Assembly (NCBI RefSeq): GCF_965638725.1
Contig: NC_134951.1
Coordinates: 68,638,437 to 68,702,436, forward strand
Direction: 5' to 3'
Length of the DNA stretch: 64,000 nucleotides
Source: Aptenodytes patagonicus
Taxonomy: Eukaryota; Chordata; Aves; Sphenisciformes; Spheniscidae
The position numbers were made by a program, and so were the translations under genes. The notes beneath the pieces are model-generated. The model worked only from the letters and a program-made list of their open reading frames with translations. It was not told the origin of the DNA and did no database searches. Shown one piece after another: positions 43,101-56,600 of the stretch. Positions within the stretch are counted from its first letter, which is position 1; every line of letters starts with the position of its first letter.

Positions 43101-44670
43101 GTCCCGGCACGAACAAAGCACAAAACAAACGTCCTCTTCTTAGCTTCTCCGGCAGACTGCCTTGCATACTGTCGCAGAGTTTTGTTTATCTTTTTTAAAC
43201 AGAGCGCTTCCCCTTCCTTCTCACAGGAATTGCTTCCTCCTTCCCTTCTCGCAGCTTGAACTTCTAGAGGGTTTACAAACTGGTCTATATTTAGCTCTTG
43301 TCTCCCCATGTATCCAGCAGAAGGACACATGGCACCTGCTCTGCAGCCAGGAGTTATTTTAAGCACTTCTAAAATGGGTAATGGTATTTAGCACTTTATG
43401 CTCAAAATTCACATACACACACACAATTCTCTAAAACAAAGTGTTCCATATACTTACACCAGCCAGCATATGCTGATAAAATCTGAATTTTTACCTCGAC
43501 ATAACACCAGATTGAACTACAGTAACACCTCAAAGCAGCACATATTAAACTCTGGAATGGCCCACACTACTGTAACTCCAATTACCCTCCAGAAAAATAC
43601 AAGTGCCTTGCTATAGCCTAGACACTGTCCTATGTATTACTTCAGAAAGCGGCGATAAAATCAGCTTTATCAACTACATGCTACATTTGAATAGTTTTAT
43701 GATTTACGCACAATTTTCTTGTACAAAACTGAACAAAAATTCAGAGACTTCATGGCAGGTATTCATCAGGCATGGAAAAAGCCAGACTCAGAGACTTTCT
43801 GAAGTCCCCTGCCTCACCTCTCATGTGGCACCTGAGTCTTGATCACTTATTGTTGTAGCAAACCAGCCATGGCCCCTAGTTTCACTTAAAGGCAAGCTCT
43901 ACCAAAGTCAGCTTAAATTTTTTTGATCACTCTTTAGAGAAGCTTTTCTTACTTTCACCAACATGCCTGTTTTCCTTACACGTCACACGGTGCCCAGGCT
44001 TTTAAGGTTATTCCTAGAAAACATGGGCTGACAGTCCCAAAGGGAAGTACTTAGATTAAAGCCCTTGCGCTATGCCACCAAGCAGTGACAGCAAGGAAGC
44101 TGTTCATCAGACTTACCGGAGCAAAGAGAAGAGCTGAGCAGAGAAAAAAAGTCAGGCAGAAAGCTCAGACAAGGGCACGCCAGCAACAGGACACTGGTAC
44201 TGTAATCCTGCCACCAAGGGAAGAGGGACGGGAAGACCAAGCGAGGGGGAAGGACAGAATGACACAGCAGGAGCAAACACTGCGGAGACTGAATGCACGC
44301 TTTGCAGGGGACCGGCTCTGATAGGCGAGCAGGGAGGCTGCCTGCTAGCTGGCAGCATAAGCCAGCTATGTTGGCTACTCCCTGCTCCGACAGAGATAGC
44401 ACGAGAGATTAGAGACTCGGGCCCTCAGAAAGAGAAAATAAAGGAAGGATCCATACACAGCGGCTACCCTTCAAAATTAAGTCTTAATCCTTCACGTAGC
44501 GCTGTGTGAAATTTGTCTGTATTGACTATGGATTGGTCAAACTTGGTCTAACTTTTCTGTCTGTACCAGAAAGACTGGGATGGCTTTCCATAATGTGAAT
44601 TCCCAGCTGTGACTGCCCTTTGCAACCGGGGATTTGGGCAGGATTTGTTAAAAACCAGGCTGATCCTTAA
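40131..44670. other. Intergenic region between TXLNB and CITED2, left part
   Basis: No coding exon is supported. It contains a motif-dense AT-rich block at 40.92-41.11 kb (see findings). The GC-richer segment at 42.4-43.3 kb gives overlapping open frames on both strands without splice partners, which I do not accept as coding. Confidence 0.7.
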
Positions 44671-45105
44671 TCCTAGACTCACTGGCTAGAAGGGACCACA
44701 GGAGGTCTTTAGTTCAACCTCTTGCTCAAAGCGAGCTCAGCTGTGATCTCAGACCAGGTCTCTCAGGGCTTTGTATTAGTCTTAAAATAAGTCTCTCCAA
44801 GGATGGAGACTGCATGACCTCCCTGGGAAGCCTGTTCTCCTGCCTGCCTGTCCTCGTGGTGAAAGGGTTTCTCCTTATACCTAGCCTGAACTTCCCTTGT
44901 TTCAGCTTGTGCCCATTGCCTCTTGTCCTCCCACCTTACACCCCTATGAAGAGCCTGTCTGTCTTCTTGATAATCTCCTCGTAGGTACTGTGGGGCTGCA
45001 GTTAGGGGCCCCCAAAGCTGTCTCGTCTCCAGGCTGAACATCCCACTTCCCCCAACCTCTCCTCATGGGGCAAGTGCTCCAGCCCCTCCAGTGAATTGAC
45101 CAGCT
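44671..45105 (-). mobile_element. CR1 LINE, 3' fragment, minus orientation, older copy
   Basis: Diverged complement of a CR1 3' region. Recognisable blocks are ctagaagggaccacaggagg, ggtttctccttatacctagc, ttgcctcttgtcctcccacc and ccaggctgaacatcccactt, in the order expected for CR1. It is more diverged than the other two copies and its 3' tail is lost. Confidence 0.88.
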
Positions 45106-48034
45106 TCTCCCATGGGGGCAGCAATGCTAATGGAGACGGCTGGTGTAGCTGTTCCCCTGATCCCGGTAGCTCCCAAACAAATGTTCTTGTTGCTGCCAAG
45201 GTAACCTGCCTGACCCACTTTCTGCATGTCACTGTGCCGGCTCACAGTGGCCCAAAGTTGTTTACACAAACAAGCAGAGGACTCCCCAGGGAGCTCAGCT
45301 GCATGCTGTTTATCCAGCGACCAGCGACTCTCACTGCAGTGACCCACAAGCCACTCAGGCGGCATCTTGAGATGCCAGATGGCCTAAGGACCATCTGCTG
45401 CTCACTCCCTAGAGAGACATGTAGGTCAGTTTAATGCACAAATATGCAAACAACTGAGATGCGCTAAGCTGGTACTGGCAGTGGCAGCCAGTGCTATGAG
45501 AAGAGAAATGGTACTTTGGCTCCAGTGAAAAATAATAAGGCTCAGAATAACAATAGGAGGAAAAACACATGTATACTACAATGATTTGGAGTAAGCCTTC
45601 AAACTGAACTGTTGTTGCATGGCACTAGAAGATCCAGAAATGTTTGGTACCTGATTTACGAGGGATGTAAGAGAAAACAGTACTGGGCAGCTCAGCATCA
45701 AGAAGTACTGGCTCAGAAATTGTCCATATGTTAGCAGCATCCCAGACTTTCACTGGAGAGGACTAAAGGTCTTGCTATATTTGTGGACATAGTGCCTGTG
45801 GGGCGGAAAGAACATACTTGGGGTCGTTTCTCATTAATCTCATTTATCTACTTGGAAAAGGTAGCTCATATTATCTGGGGATGTGTGAGCATCATGCCTT
45901 AAGGAAAAATCAGTTCTTCAAATCTTCTTCAGATACTGGTGGTGGCTCGGTAGTGCTCCTAAGGAAGGCACAGATTGAAGGATGATGAAAGGGAGCTTGC
46001 AAGGTCGGGGGCTTCTGCTGTGAATCTTTTGGAGGGGGTTGGAAACTGGCTGGACGTGTTTTGAGAGAAGATAAAGCTCTGGGGTTGTTTGTGACAGGGC
46101 AGCGTCAGTGAGCAGAATACCAGTGAAGATAAGAGTGTGCAGGCTCCTTGGGCTCCTCCTGTTTTGACTGGAGAATTCTCCTGTTCCAGTCCCCTGTTCA
46201 TTTTTCTTTTGAAATAAAATCAGCTCCACGGTTTCCGAGATCAAAATGCACAACTGAGCTACCAACAGCTGAGTTGCAGAAAGTTACTCTGGCATATCCT
46301 CACTCCTTGGCAAACACAAGGCAAGACACGGTCAGCTTCGCCCTCTTTCACTGAGGTTAAAGCTATTACGTGTTAGCTCATTTTTGCAACAGCCTGACAG
46401 CATGCACGCAGACCCTTATCGCAGCTCAAATGACATGTGAGGATTCACTGGGTGGTGGGAACTTGCTCATGTCCTTGAGCCATCAGAGCATACTGATAAC
46501 AAGAAATTAGTTGGGGTCATCATTGTAAAAATTAGCTACAAGAAATCCAAAGCTACATGTTCTCAATTGTTCCTAAATATGCAAGTAAAGAAAACGGCCT
46601 CTGGTACAGTCAGGGAATAGAAAGGGGCAGATGAAATCAGTGTTCCTGAGTATGTGGGGAGTATGCGTGTGCAGCTCCGGAAGATTAAAAGGGATCTGCT
46701 GGATTTTGACGTGTGAATTGAAACAACTACCTTAAGAAGGGAAAAGGAAACTCAGACTGAGAAATTTAGAGGAGTGTGTTGAAACTGTCATGCAGGCCAT
46801 TTACATGCTGAGGGCGACTGACCAACTGGCGTTCTGACTCTGCACGCTGGGATGGTTGCATCTGGCGAGCTGAGGAGAGAGCTGGCTGAAAAGCCTCTCT
46901 GTGAAACCTGCACTGCTTCTGACGTTTCTGCTTTTGCAATGCTTTGGGCATTTCATGTCCCTGTTTAGAGGAAGAGAAAGAAAAGCTTTCTCTAATCCAC
47001 GAGAAAGAGGAGAAATGTACCTTCCCCATGTTAAAGCTAGACCACTCCTTGAGAATTTGCTGTAACAAGGCTGAATTTCTTTTTCAGTTGTGTTCAGTTG
47101 TGAGCTGGCTTGCATATCCACAACCCTACACTCTCTTTGGTGCACAGTGGCATTTCCACTGGTGTTATTGGTAACGTTACACAGAAATTGCTTGTCTTGC
47201 AGCCTATTTCTGGATTAAATATAACCATCAGCAGCATAAACCTACTGAAGAAACAGGCTTCCCAGGGGAAAACTAATCTAGTAAGTAAATTTCTACCTAT
47301 ATTTATCATTTGCTCTGTATGATATTCAATGCATTCAGGCTTACTAAATGGAAGGACAAGTTCATAATTAAGTCAATGCTATTGAATCTTTTGGGTTTTC
47401 TTTCTATCTTTTTCTGACATACCTTTTCCTTTCTTTCCCCAGGCCATTTTCCTCAACTGCAACATTCAGCTCTCACCTGCTGATGCTCTCCCCCCTCCCT
47501 CCAGTGCTAATGTCATCGGCATTGAAACAGTTACTTTTGGGGGTTTTATGTATTCTTTTTGTGTGCCATGGAAGGTTTAGGCAATAGACCCACGGTTCAA
47601 GTTTAGAGCCTCCCTTTCAAATGCTCAAGGGCTCTAAAAAATGCAAACTCTGTCTGAAGGCCATACTGTGTTGGTTAAAACCACTTTAAAAAGTTTTGAG
47701 GGTTTCTTTTTCATCACGAGCAGTGGCAAGCCTCTATTTCTTCTTCCACCTAATTTCTGCAGAAGCCCTAATATCCCTTGGAAGCCATACAGACTGCTTT
47801 GGCCCGCAGGCCAGTGTCTTGACAGAAGGTGAAGAGGCTGGGGAGGGTCTCCTGCCTTCTACACTGGCCAGAAAAGAGCCATCTGCACCCCTCTGCAAAC
47901 TGTAGCCGCTCTGCTCCACGAGATCCCACTTGCCAGCAGCACAAGAAAAATCTGGAGACAACATTATTCCTGGTCACGTCATACACGGAGTTGCAGACTG
48001 CACTGGACTGCCATGGCCTGCCACTTCAATGCCA

Positions 48035-48200
48035 AATCTGTATCAGTGAGAGCATCATTTTTGGATTCTAGCAAGGAAACCCTGCTAAGAACCTGGAGGA
48101 GTTCTTCACAGCTTTCCTGCTGAACAGTTTGTAGTTTACTTTTGGAAAGATACAAGTCTTTCAGATTATACTGTACCTGGGCAGAACCAATTCCTGCAGT
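48035..48200 (+). repeat. Diverged direct repeat, copy 1
   Basis: It shares an ordered series of words with copy 2 at 49021: tagcaaggaaacc, ctaaga.ctggagga, ctgaacagttt and cttggaaagat.caagtctt (with 'ttttggaaagatacaagtct' here). The copies lie in the same orientation with starts about 985 bp apart. The identity of the element is unknown. Confidence 0.7.
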
Positions 48201-49020
48201 ACCACTACTTCAGTTAATTATATAATATATCTGGAAATAAAATTGATCCATTCTGTTTAAATATGTACCATAATACACTTATGCCATTACATAATTAATA
48301 TACTTATAACATGATAACATATAGTAACAAGCAAGTATGTAAGACATATAATGAAAGTATAGCATGTATGAAGGATTTAGAAATGCTTATAACGTACAAT
48401 GTATAATTAGAATTTAGAAATAGCCCTCGTAAAGGTCTTGAGACACAGAAGCACAGTGATGTGTGAGCGGTGGTCTGGAAGTCAGAAGCTTGCTGCGTCT
48501 GGCAGTGTTTCCCTGCTGTGGGCAGCTACAACTGAACCAGGGTTGGGAGAGTCCTTTGAGGTCCCAGTGCAAAGTCTGTCAAGACCAATCTCCGTTGGGT
48601 TTAATTTACTTCTTTAGAAATGTCGTAAACATCTGGACCAATCAGACATTTTGCACGGTGACCTCTTGGGAATCATTTCTCTCTTGCTTAGTCCTGTGTC
48701 AATGAAAAAAAAAAAGGGAAAAAAATAACATATTTGCATTTATTTGCATACACAAAGCAGGTGCTCCACACTGCATCAATTTTCTACAGATTTCCTAGTT
48801 CCAAATCAATCTCAAAAGGGTTGGGAGGTTATGATTTGCCTTCTAATAAGATTTTATGGCCTGAAGGGTTTGTCATATACCTACGGTTTGCCAGGTTTTT
48901 TCTTCTACAGCTCAAAGATCCTGACTACCAATGGCAGTTAATAACACAGCCAAATTAGCTGACACAGAAAATCCCAATAGGCAGCAGACTTAACTATTTT
49001 AAGCAAATAATTTAATTCTT

Positions 49021-49190
49021 AATCTACATCAGTAGGAATATAATTTCTGAAATTTAGCAAGGAAACCACTCTAAGAATCTGGAGGAATTCCCCATGGTTT
49101 GCTACTGAACAGTTTCTGATTTATTCTTGGAAAGATTCAAGTCTTTTGAAACCTTAAGAGCAAGCAAAATCAATTATCAGGGTTTCCATT
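49021..49190 (+). repeat. Diverged direct repeat, copy 2
   Basis: The partner of the copy at 48035, with the same word order and spacing and about three quarters of positions alike in the central 100 bp by eye. It could be two copies of an old interspersed repeat, a local duplication, or the decayed ends of one element. Confidence 0.7.
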
Positions 49191-50606
49191 TTCTCCAGGC
49201 AATTTCCACCGCTTCAGCTTGCCCAGGAGATAGACTCTCCATAAATACATTATGCTATGTGCTATTTGAAGAATTTGGCAAACTGGAGAATAACTTCACT
49301 TGAAAAATCACACATAAGGTAAAGGAATCCCTCAGGTGAGGCATGCAGTCACACCTGAACGCATCTCTGCAGTTTGGAAACAACTCTCCTCCAATACATA
49401 CAGGTAATTTATTGGGAAGGAAAAGAACAGTATTAGCTATTTCCAGTTATTCTGGTACTGCAGTGAAGTTACTGCTGATTTACACCATTACAAGCTAACA
49501 TGAAACTTCAAAAAGGTACCGAATCCTGAAACTGTCTAGTTTTAATCTAATTTAATTTTAAAATGATGCCCCTCTAGCTAGAAATGACCTTCTATCAACA
49601 GACTGTGGGAACAGAGTTGGGCCAAGTCAACTGTCAACCCCAGACATTTTGTGAACCTGCCAGGGGAAATCTCTGGGCCCAATTCAGATGTAATCATGCT
49701 GTAAATCACATATCAGGTGTAATTTGGAAGCCTTTTAAATGCCAACGGTACGCTGGTCAAGCGTGAGTTGTAGAGAAGAAACTGTCTATTCCAGTAAGAT
49801 AATGTAAACTGACTTGCTTTGTATGAGGTAGCTTTTTGTCTTTCCCTCCGTTTTCTAGCCCCTTCCATTTGCTAGTAATGTTCACTTGCATCAGTTTCAT
49901 TATCAATCTGCAACATTTTTTTTTTTAGATTGCTGCTAGAGCTGGCTTGTAAAAATTAGAAATGGAAAAGACTTATTAAAGGCTCAGTCCTGCAGCTGCT
50001 CCGGGTGTGGAACTGCCATTGATTTCCCAAGCAGCACCTGCTGGTGAGCAGCACAGAGAATAAAGCAAATTAGAAATTGAAGGCGAGCTCTCTCAGCTGT
50101 ATGGGCTGTACATGGGCGGTAAAGCATCTCGTAATTGGAGCCAAACATCTTTCTCTGGAAAGGACAAGGTCCAAATTCTGCTGACAGTCATAAGTAAGCT
50201 GAGGGGGGCGGGGGGCTGAGCAACACTGAGGTTATGACTAACCTGCCTAAGAGTACGGGAGGGAAGAATAAGGACTGACACAATGGGAATGACACAGATT
50301 GAGATAACGCTTAAACAATGTTTGGAAATGAGGGGCACGTTTGTGGTGAAAGATAAAGACATGTAGACAGAAGGGGGAAAATAACAGAGGCAGTAATGGT
50401 GAAGTAAGTCCTAATGAGAATCTTATTTTTTAGGATAATGACAGGGTGGCTGATGAACTGTTAGTTCAAAAGGAACCACACGGTGATCTGCAGAGCTGGC
50501 AGCACTACCGTGATGTCTAAAACTGCTGCTGATGTAAACACCAATGACCTATTTTAAGACATGCATGGAAAGAGAATCACTACATGAAAAACACAAAAGG
50601 ATGCAA

Positions 50607-50648
50607 AAGGTATATTGGCATTAACGGAAGGTATATTGGCATTAACAG
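50607..50648 (+). repeat. 21-bp tandem duplication
   Basis: Two adjacent 21-bp units beginning aaggtatattggcattaac. They differ only at position 20 (g/a). This is a recent-looking local duplication in intergenic DNA. Confidence 0.95.
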
Positions 50649-53600
50649 ATCAAAACTGCAAAACGGTGTTAATTGGATTTTTTTATAAGGGTTTTCTAGC
50701 TGTCTAGGTAGAATCGCCTTATTAAACATAACACGTTTGGGGAACCAAATGAGTAAGGAAGAAAACAAACCCCAAGAGATGAAAGGATGAATAAAGAAAA
50801 GATCAGGTGAGAGTGACTTTCACATTTTACTGAGCTGAAAGACAAATACAAGAGGTGGCACCAATGTCACCAACTTGTTAAAATATAGTACATCTTCATT
50901 TTGTGTACATAAAAAGCCTATGCAAGTCATATTTATTGTGAAAGGCAAATTGGTCTCTAATTTAGATCCTGAACTTGAATAGGAGTATAGGGACAGATAT
51001 ATGCATAATATTTAGTCTTAGGTATCTTCAGAGGTGTCTCCAAAACTCTACTACTACAATGAATTTAAAAAGTTTTTTTCTTCTAACAGCACTCTAAAAG
51101 AGAGGACGGGTTAGATCGCAGTGCTTCTCAATAACCTCAGAGAGGTCATGTAATTTGGAGGCTCCCAAACCAGTTGGAGTACGGGGAATTGCTGAACCAG
51201 GGAAAACTCAGCTATTTAGCACCCCCCTTGGAATCAGAGAGAACAATTCTAGTTCACCCGGATACTCTGAAATCATCATTATCCAATCTGTAATATCGAC
51301 TGTGTTCCTATAGCATTGCAAGACACATCACTAATTACCGTTTACCTTATTAATTTTTTTTCCCTTTGGTTATTAGTTCTGTTTTCTGAGCCCAAAACAT
51401 ATTTTACTACAAATCATGGTTATCTGTGGTTAAAATATTTAAATCAAACTTGTAGAATTAAAGATGTAGGAACAAACTTCTGTGGCAGAGGTTTCCAGTT
51501 GTGTAGTAGCTTGCATGCAAGGATCTAATATAATCTATTAAGCAAGTTCAACATCAAGCAGCAATGAACTGCAAAAAGCACATTGTACTCATTATTTGAA
51601 AGGGTAAACTAAGACATAAAGTGTTACATGTTAATACACAATAAATAATGACTTGCCCAAGGTCATGCAGATGGGAACAAGATGTGCTCAGATTCTTTTC
51701 CACTTTAATTGTGGCGTGCTTGCTTTATACATGAGGACCAGAGTTGCATGCTTAGAGTGAAGGGGAGGTCCACCTCACAAAAATGTTCAGTGTCTTTACG
51801 TGCTTTATGTGCCTTCACTTTCTGTGAAGGGTTTGCATCGGTTGTGAAATTCACAGGACCCGTCTAGTCAACTTGAATAAAGATGGTCTAAAAACCGCAC
51901 TGCTTTGCACAAAGGAGGGCTAAGTTAGGTAAATTGTAGGACTGGAGGGCCTAAATGGTAGCCAATATAAAGTAATCTTCCCTATACAAAGGAACTGGAC
52001 TTCACACGACCACAGAAAATTGGAACTCTGATTTTCATTAAATTCATAAGACATCTGTGAGATCTCCGAGCCATTTCAGGGGCTGTGACTACGACAACCC
52101 ACACAGGACAATGTAAATAAAATCTTAGGGCTGTCATATTGTTATTCTAATGACTAATAAATATTACCTTTTCTCAGCTTGTTTTCTTTTTTTCTCTTCA
52201 TTTGGTCTCCCACCTGCCTTCCCTGTCTTGTAAGATAGCCAGTGGGTAAGTCCCCCAGAGCCACCTTTCTGTTGCATGCTTGTACTCTCCCGGCGCAGCA
52301 GGCTCCTGCTCTCTGGTTGCACCTCCAGGCTCTTTAGTGTTAGCTTCTGTGCCGTAATCTTTTCTCACTAGGAGATCAGCTAGCAGAGCAGGCAGGAAGG
52401 GTAGTCACTATTCGTAAGATTGTGGACTGTTTCACCAGCCACAGAATGGAAAAAATAAAATCTGTCTTTAGTCCTATTCGTTCTCACTTATTTGCCAGTC
52501 ACAAAAAGGAAAAGCTATTGGAGGGCACACTGGGCAGTAAGCCCCCCAGAAACCTCCTTTGTGCCAGCCAACAGCAAACAAGAAGAAGATACAGTTCCTT
52601 TAAGTCTGGCTTGCTCTGTCTTCTCTTTCCTCTTATGTCACCAACTAACGTTTGACCAGCTGGGTCCTTGTGAGGCTTTATCAGTTTCAAAGTCCTGTTC
52701 TGTCACCCTGTTCCTTCCTAGACTGTCAGGTGTCAAGGATACCCACAGGTCATCAATCTTCTCATCAAAAAGTGGAAGAAGAGGGAAATGCAGCATTTCA
52801 GCATGATCATCCATCTCAGGCAACAAACGCTGAGGAATCATGAACCCGGTAACTGCTGGCACAAGCAGGTATAAGCTGGCTACTTGCCTTTCTAAAGGAA
52901 AGTATGGAACCCCCCTGATAACAATGGATGCTTTACTGGCAACTTGAATTGGTTGGGATATTAAATACTATATACATCTATTTCTTCGCTGTTTTAGCAG
53001 AACAACCAGAAAGACAAAAGTGTCTATACCCCTAAGATGTGACATACATGCAAGTTAAACATGCATATACTTAAGCTTCCTTAAAAAGTAACATGCAATT
53101 TCCTCACAATGAAAGAGGCTGGCAAAAGCCACTGACCAAAAGCAGTCTGGAGCTGTTCATTTTTGTGGGGAAGGAAAAAAAATTAGGAAAATGTTAGTCA
53201 ATCAGATTTAGCAGAAAACATCCAACTCAGCTTTCCATCTACCCTCCTTTCCTTTTCAGTAGTTAAAGGCCACCTGCTACCAGGGTGATACAAAAAAACA
53301 AAACTAAGAAAGAAGACATCTTCAAGTTATTTCACCTTACGCTGAGGGGAAAAAAGTAATCAGAAGGTCCCACTAAAACATTATTAGAATGATTTTAAGA
53401 GTCATAAAAACGAATAAGCTAATGTCAGAGGAAAATACGGATCAGAAAATACTCTAACCCATTCCTGACCCAAAGGCCACTTTAAGAATATACTCATATA
53501 TGTGATGTTATATTTGAATTAAGTTAATAAGAACCTCAGATAGGCTCTTGGTCATCCTAGTGATTGTGAATCCTGACTTAATCCAATCTGAAATTATCAT

Positions 53601-56600
53601 CGTAACACGAGGTGTTGGAGTTACAGAGGATGGTTCATGTCCGCGCCTACAGTGCTGTGCTCATTCAACGCTTTCACTTGGTCAAGCAGGGACTCCAGCA
53701 ACACCACTCCAGACTCTCAAGACCTGAGACTGATTTACACCACTATGATGTACCCTGGACAAGCAATGTATAGTCCTCCTAAAATGAATAATATATTCAG
53801 AGCACTTTTAGGCCCACTGACACCGGTGGGATGACTCAGGGGAAACTGAAATAACTGCGTTAGACTTAGAATATACAATGCAGTTTTGGCGTAAAGTACT
53901 GCCTGCACTCCAAAAGGGGTCCCAAGGGTATGGCTATATTGGGTGAGCCATCAGTCAGGCCTTGATTTTTGGCGTGGACACCACTGGCCACGCTAGGTCA
54001 GAATTAGACCCAGAATATCACTGATCTACATTTTGGTGATGAAGCTTATGTGGGAAAATCACAGGTGAAAAATAATCTTAATTCCTGTTAATCTTCACAA
54101 TTTGTAAATCAAGATCACTGCCTTTTGAAAGCTAACCATAAACTGCCCCCCCAACATGGAGAATGGACCTCCTGAACTTGGCTTACACATCAGGTCTTTT
54201 CTTGGCTTGCCTTATCTTCAGTCAAAGTTATAAGGATACCATTCAGGGCAAAGCTGTTACGCACAGAAAGAGCTAGAGAGATCTGAAGGAGAGGCAAGGA
54301 AGCAAAGTATTCTCCCTTTCTTCCTTAGGCCAAAATACTAACTGAGAGTTCAGCTTTGGAATTTAGAAGTGCTCTGCTTCACTGGTTTCTGTGGAGCCAA
54401 CCTCCTCATTTAAACACAGCCCTTGGTAACAGAGCCTGGGAGAAAAACACACAACCAAACGCAGGTCCGCTAATAGAGGACTTCATTGCTTGCGATATTT
54501 ACATGTAAAATGAACCACGTCAAAAAGACTCCTGAACTAGAAGGTCTGGACTAGAGGAACCAGAGTAAAGAGTCCCTGTGCATATTAACCTAATTTTCGT
54601 GATGGCATTGTGGAGTTGCCGAGATGCAATTCTTGCATTAAGTAAAGGCTCTACTCCATAAGCATCCATCATTATTCACGCTGACTACCTTTCATTGGGT
54701 TAAAACGTATATGACAAATCGAATTAAAAGGCTGCTCTTTTAGACTTTAATCAATAAGAAATGCAGGGCTTCAGCTACACCTAGTGGACAAGCTCCAAGT
54801 ACTGCAGCCTTTCTGCAGCCGCTCCGGTAACGTGGGCTTATCTGTCATGTTAAATTACTCCTGCTCTGTTTCAATATATAAACTGTGAACTGAAACGAAG
54901 CACCTCCAAGTAAGTATCAACAATTTAAACAGCTCCTTTCAAAAATCTGTGTGATTATCTCTGCATCGCTGTCTTTCATGTAAAGTGCTTGATTAAAAGG
55001 TCAGGCAAGAGGACCCCGCCTCAAAAGGCGAGAGCTAAGAAAGAGAAGAAGAAGCCACGGGATGGGACGGCGGGCTGCCCTGCAGCGGGTCCCCATCTGC
55101 AAAGCCGGGGACGGGGCGAGACGTCCGTCAGAGGCTGCTCTTGTCCTTATAGGGCAAAGTCACACACAAGGTGACTGGTGACAGACCAGCTGTCGCCCTC
55201 CCCTGCCACCCTAGGGCACGGCTGCAATAAACCACCGCACCAGCTGACTGCGCATCCCAAAGCAAACACACACCACCTCAAAACGCTTTCAACGGCTTAT
55301 TTTCACCCTGATTAAACTAGAGTGAGGGCAAGAGAAAGCACGGGGCCTGTAGTGCTTCCTGGCCACCGAAAAGAAACCCGCCAGACGAGGCCGAGATACT
55401 GGATTACAGGGCATTTAAAAAGAGAGAAGGTGGTTTTTACAAGCAGGACTGAGCACAGGCTTCAAGTCCATGTTTTGGCTACAAGTTTCCAGCTGTGGTG
55501 GCTGACTAGGAATGGGACTGCTCCCTACTCGTCTTCCAGAAGCAAGGACACAGATTCCGTCCCCAAGAGCAGAGCAGCCGGCACACGGGACTGCAGGCTT
55601 CATGGGCTCCATCCAGCGGCAGCTTTGCTCACTTATCTCCGCCAGAGCAAATTCAGGTTTATGTTGTAAATAATGGTCTGTGAAGAAGGTTAACACATCA
55701 TGTTTTCTCGAATTCTCCACTTCTCCAGTGTACAACATTGCGCCCCATCAGACATGACAAGAAAAACCAAGCTGTCCCCATCACTCCACAGACAGGCACC
55801 TGTTTATAGCTTGTGGGTTAGGGCTGGCTGGTTTTCAGACCTATCCCCTAAAACCTTCTCAGTGATGATCATAACTAAGTCTTTTTTGCCTACTACTTAG
55901 AAAGGCTTTATATTCATCTCCATACCTGTGTTCATACTTTGCCCTTCATCCCCTTGTCAGATCACATGCTAGCCTTAGCACAGCCTGCTGATAAACAGCC
56001 CAGAAGCAACCCAAAATACACTTATATAACCCTTATAATCCTATAAGCAATCCAAAATGTAACTCTTTAGCTTCTGTACAAAGCAGATGCGTGCAGAGGC
56101 TTGGTGTCACTTCCCATCATTGGAAAATCCCAGGAAGCCATTCCTGCCTTCAAATACATACTTTACTTCATACAAAGTTGATGGAGGACATAGAGCTGTA
56201 CAAGGTTTGTAGCCAGAGAAAGTATGAATTATTAGCCCAAATAATGTAGCTGGAAGAAAACAGAAAAGATTTTGAGTAACAAGCCTTTAAATATTTATCC
56301 CGGCAGAGAGAGAGTGAAATCTGTGCTACTTCTGTTTGCATGGCAGCAGATAAGACATTTTACAGACTTTGAGAAACTTCACCCTCTCCTGCGCAGGGCG
56401 CTAGCGCCAGCGAAGCAGGCTGCACTGGGAAACTCACAGTGCAATTCTCAGGAGGCTCTGGGTCAGAACTGCACATAGGTAGGTGCACCTTCAGCATCTT
56501 ATTGTGGTGAGCGTCTGCTAAGTATTTAGTGTCTGAGCTCAAGAAATGCTATGTACTCACAGTAGTAACTTCAGCCACGGTTTTAGGAGCTTCACAATTC

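Noticed and set aside
42406-43366. Overlapping frames of 94-188 codons at 42.4-43.4 kb
   Set aside because: No family resemblance, no ATG/splice structure in agreement, and frames open on both strands, so likely chance in GC-richer intergenic DNA.
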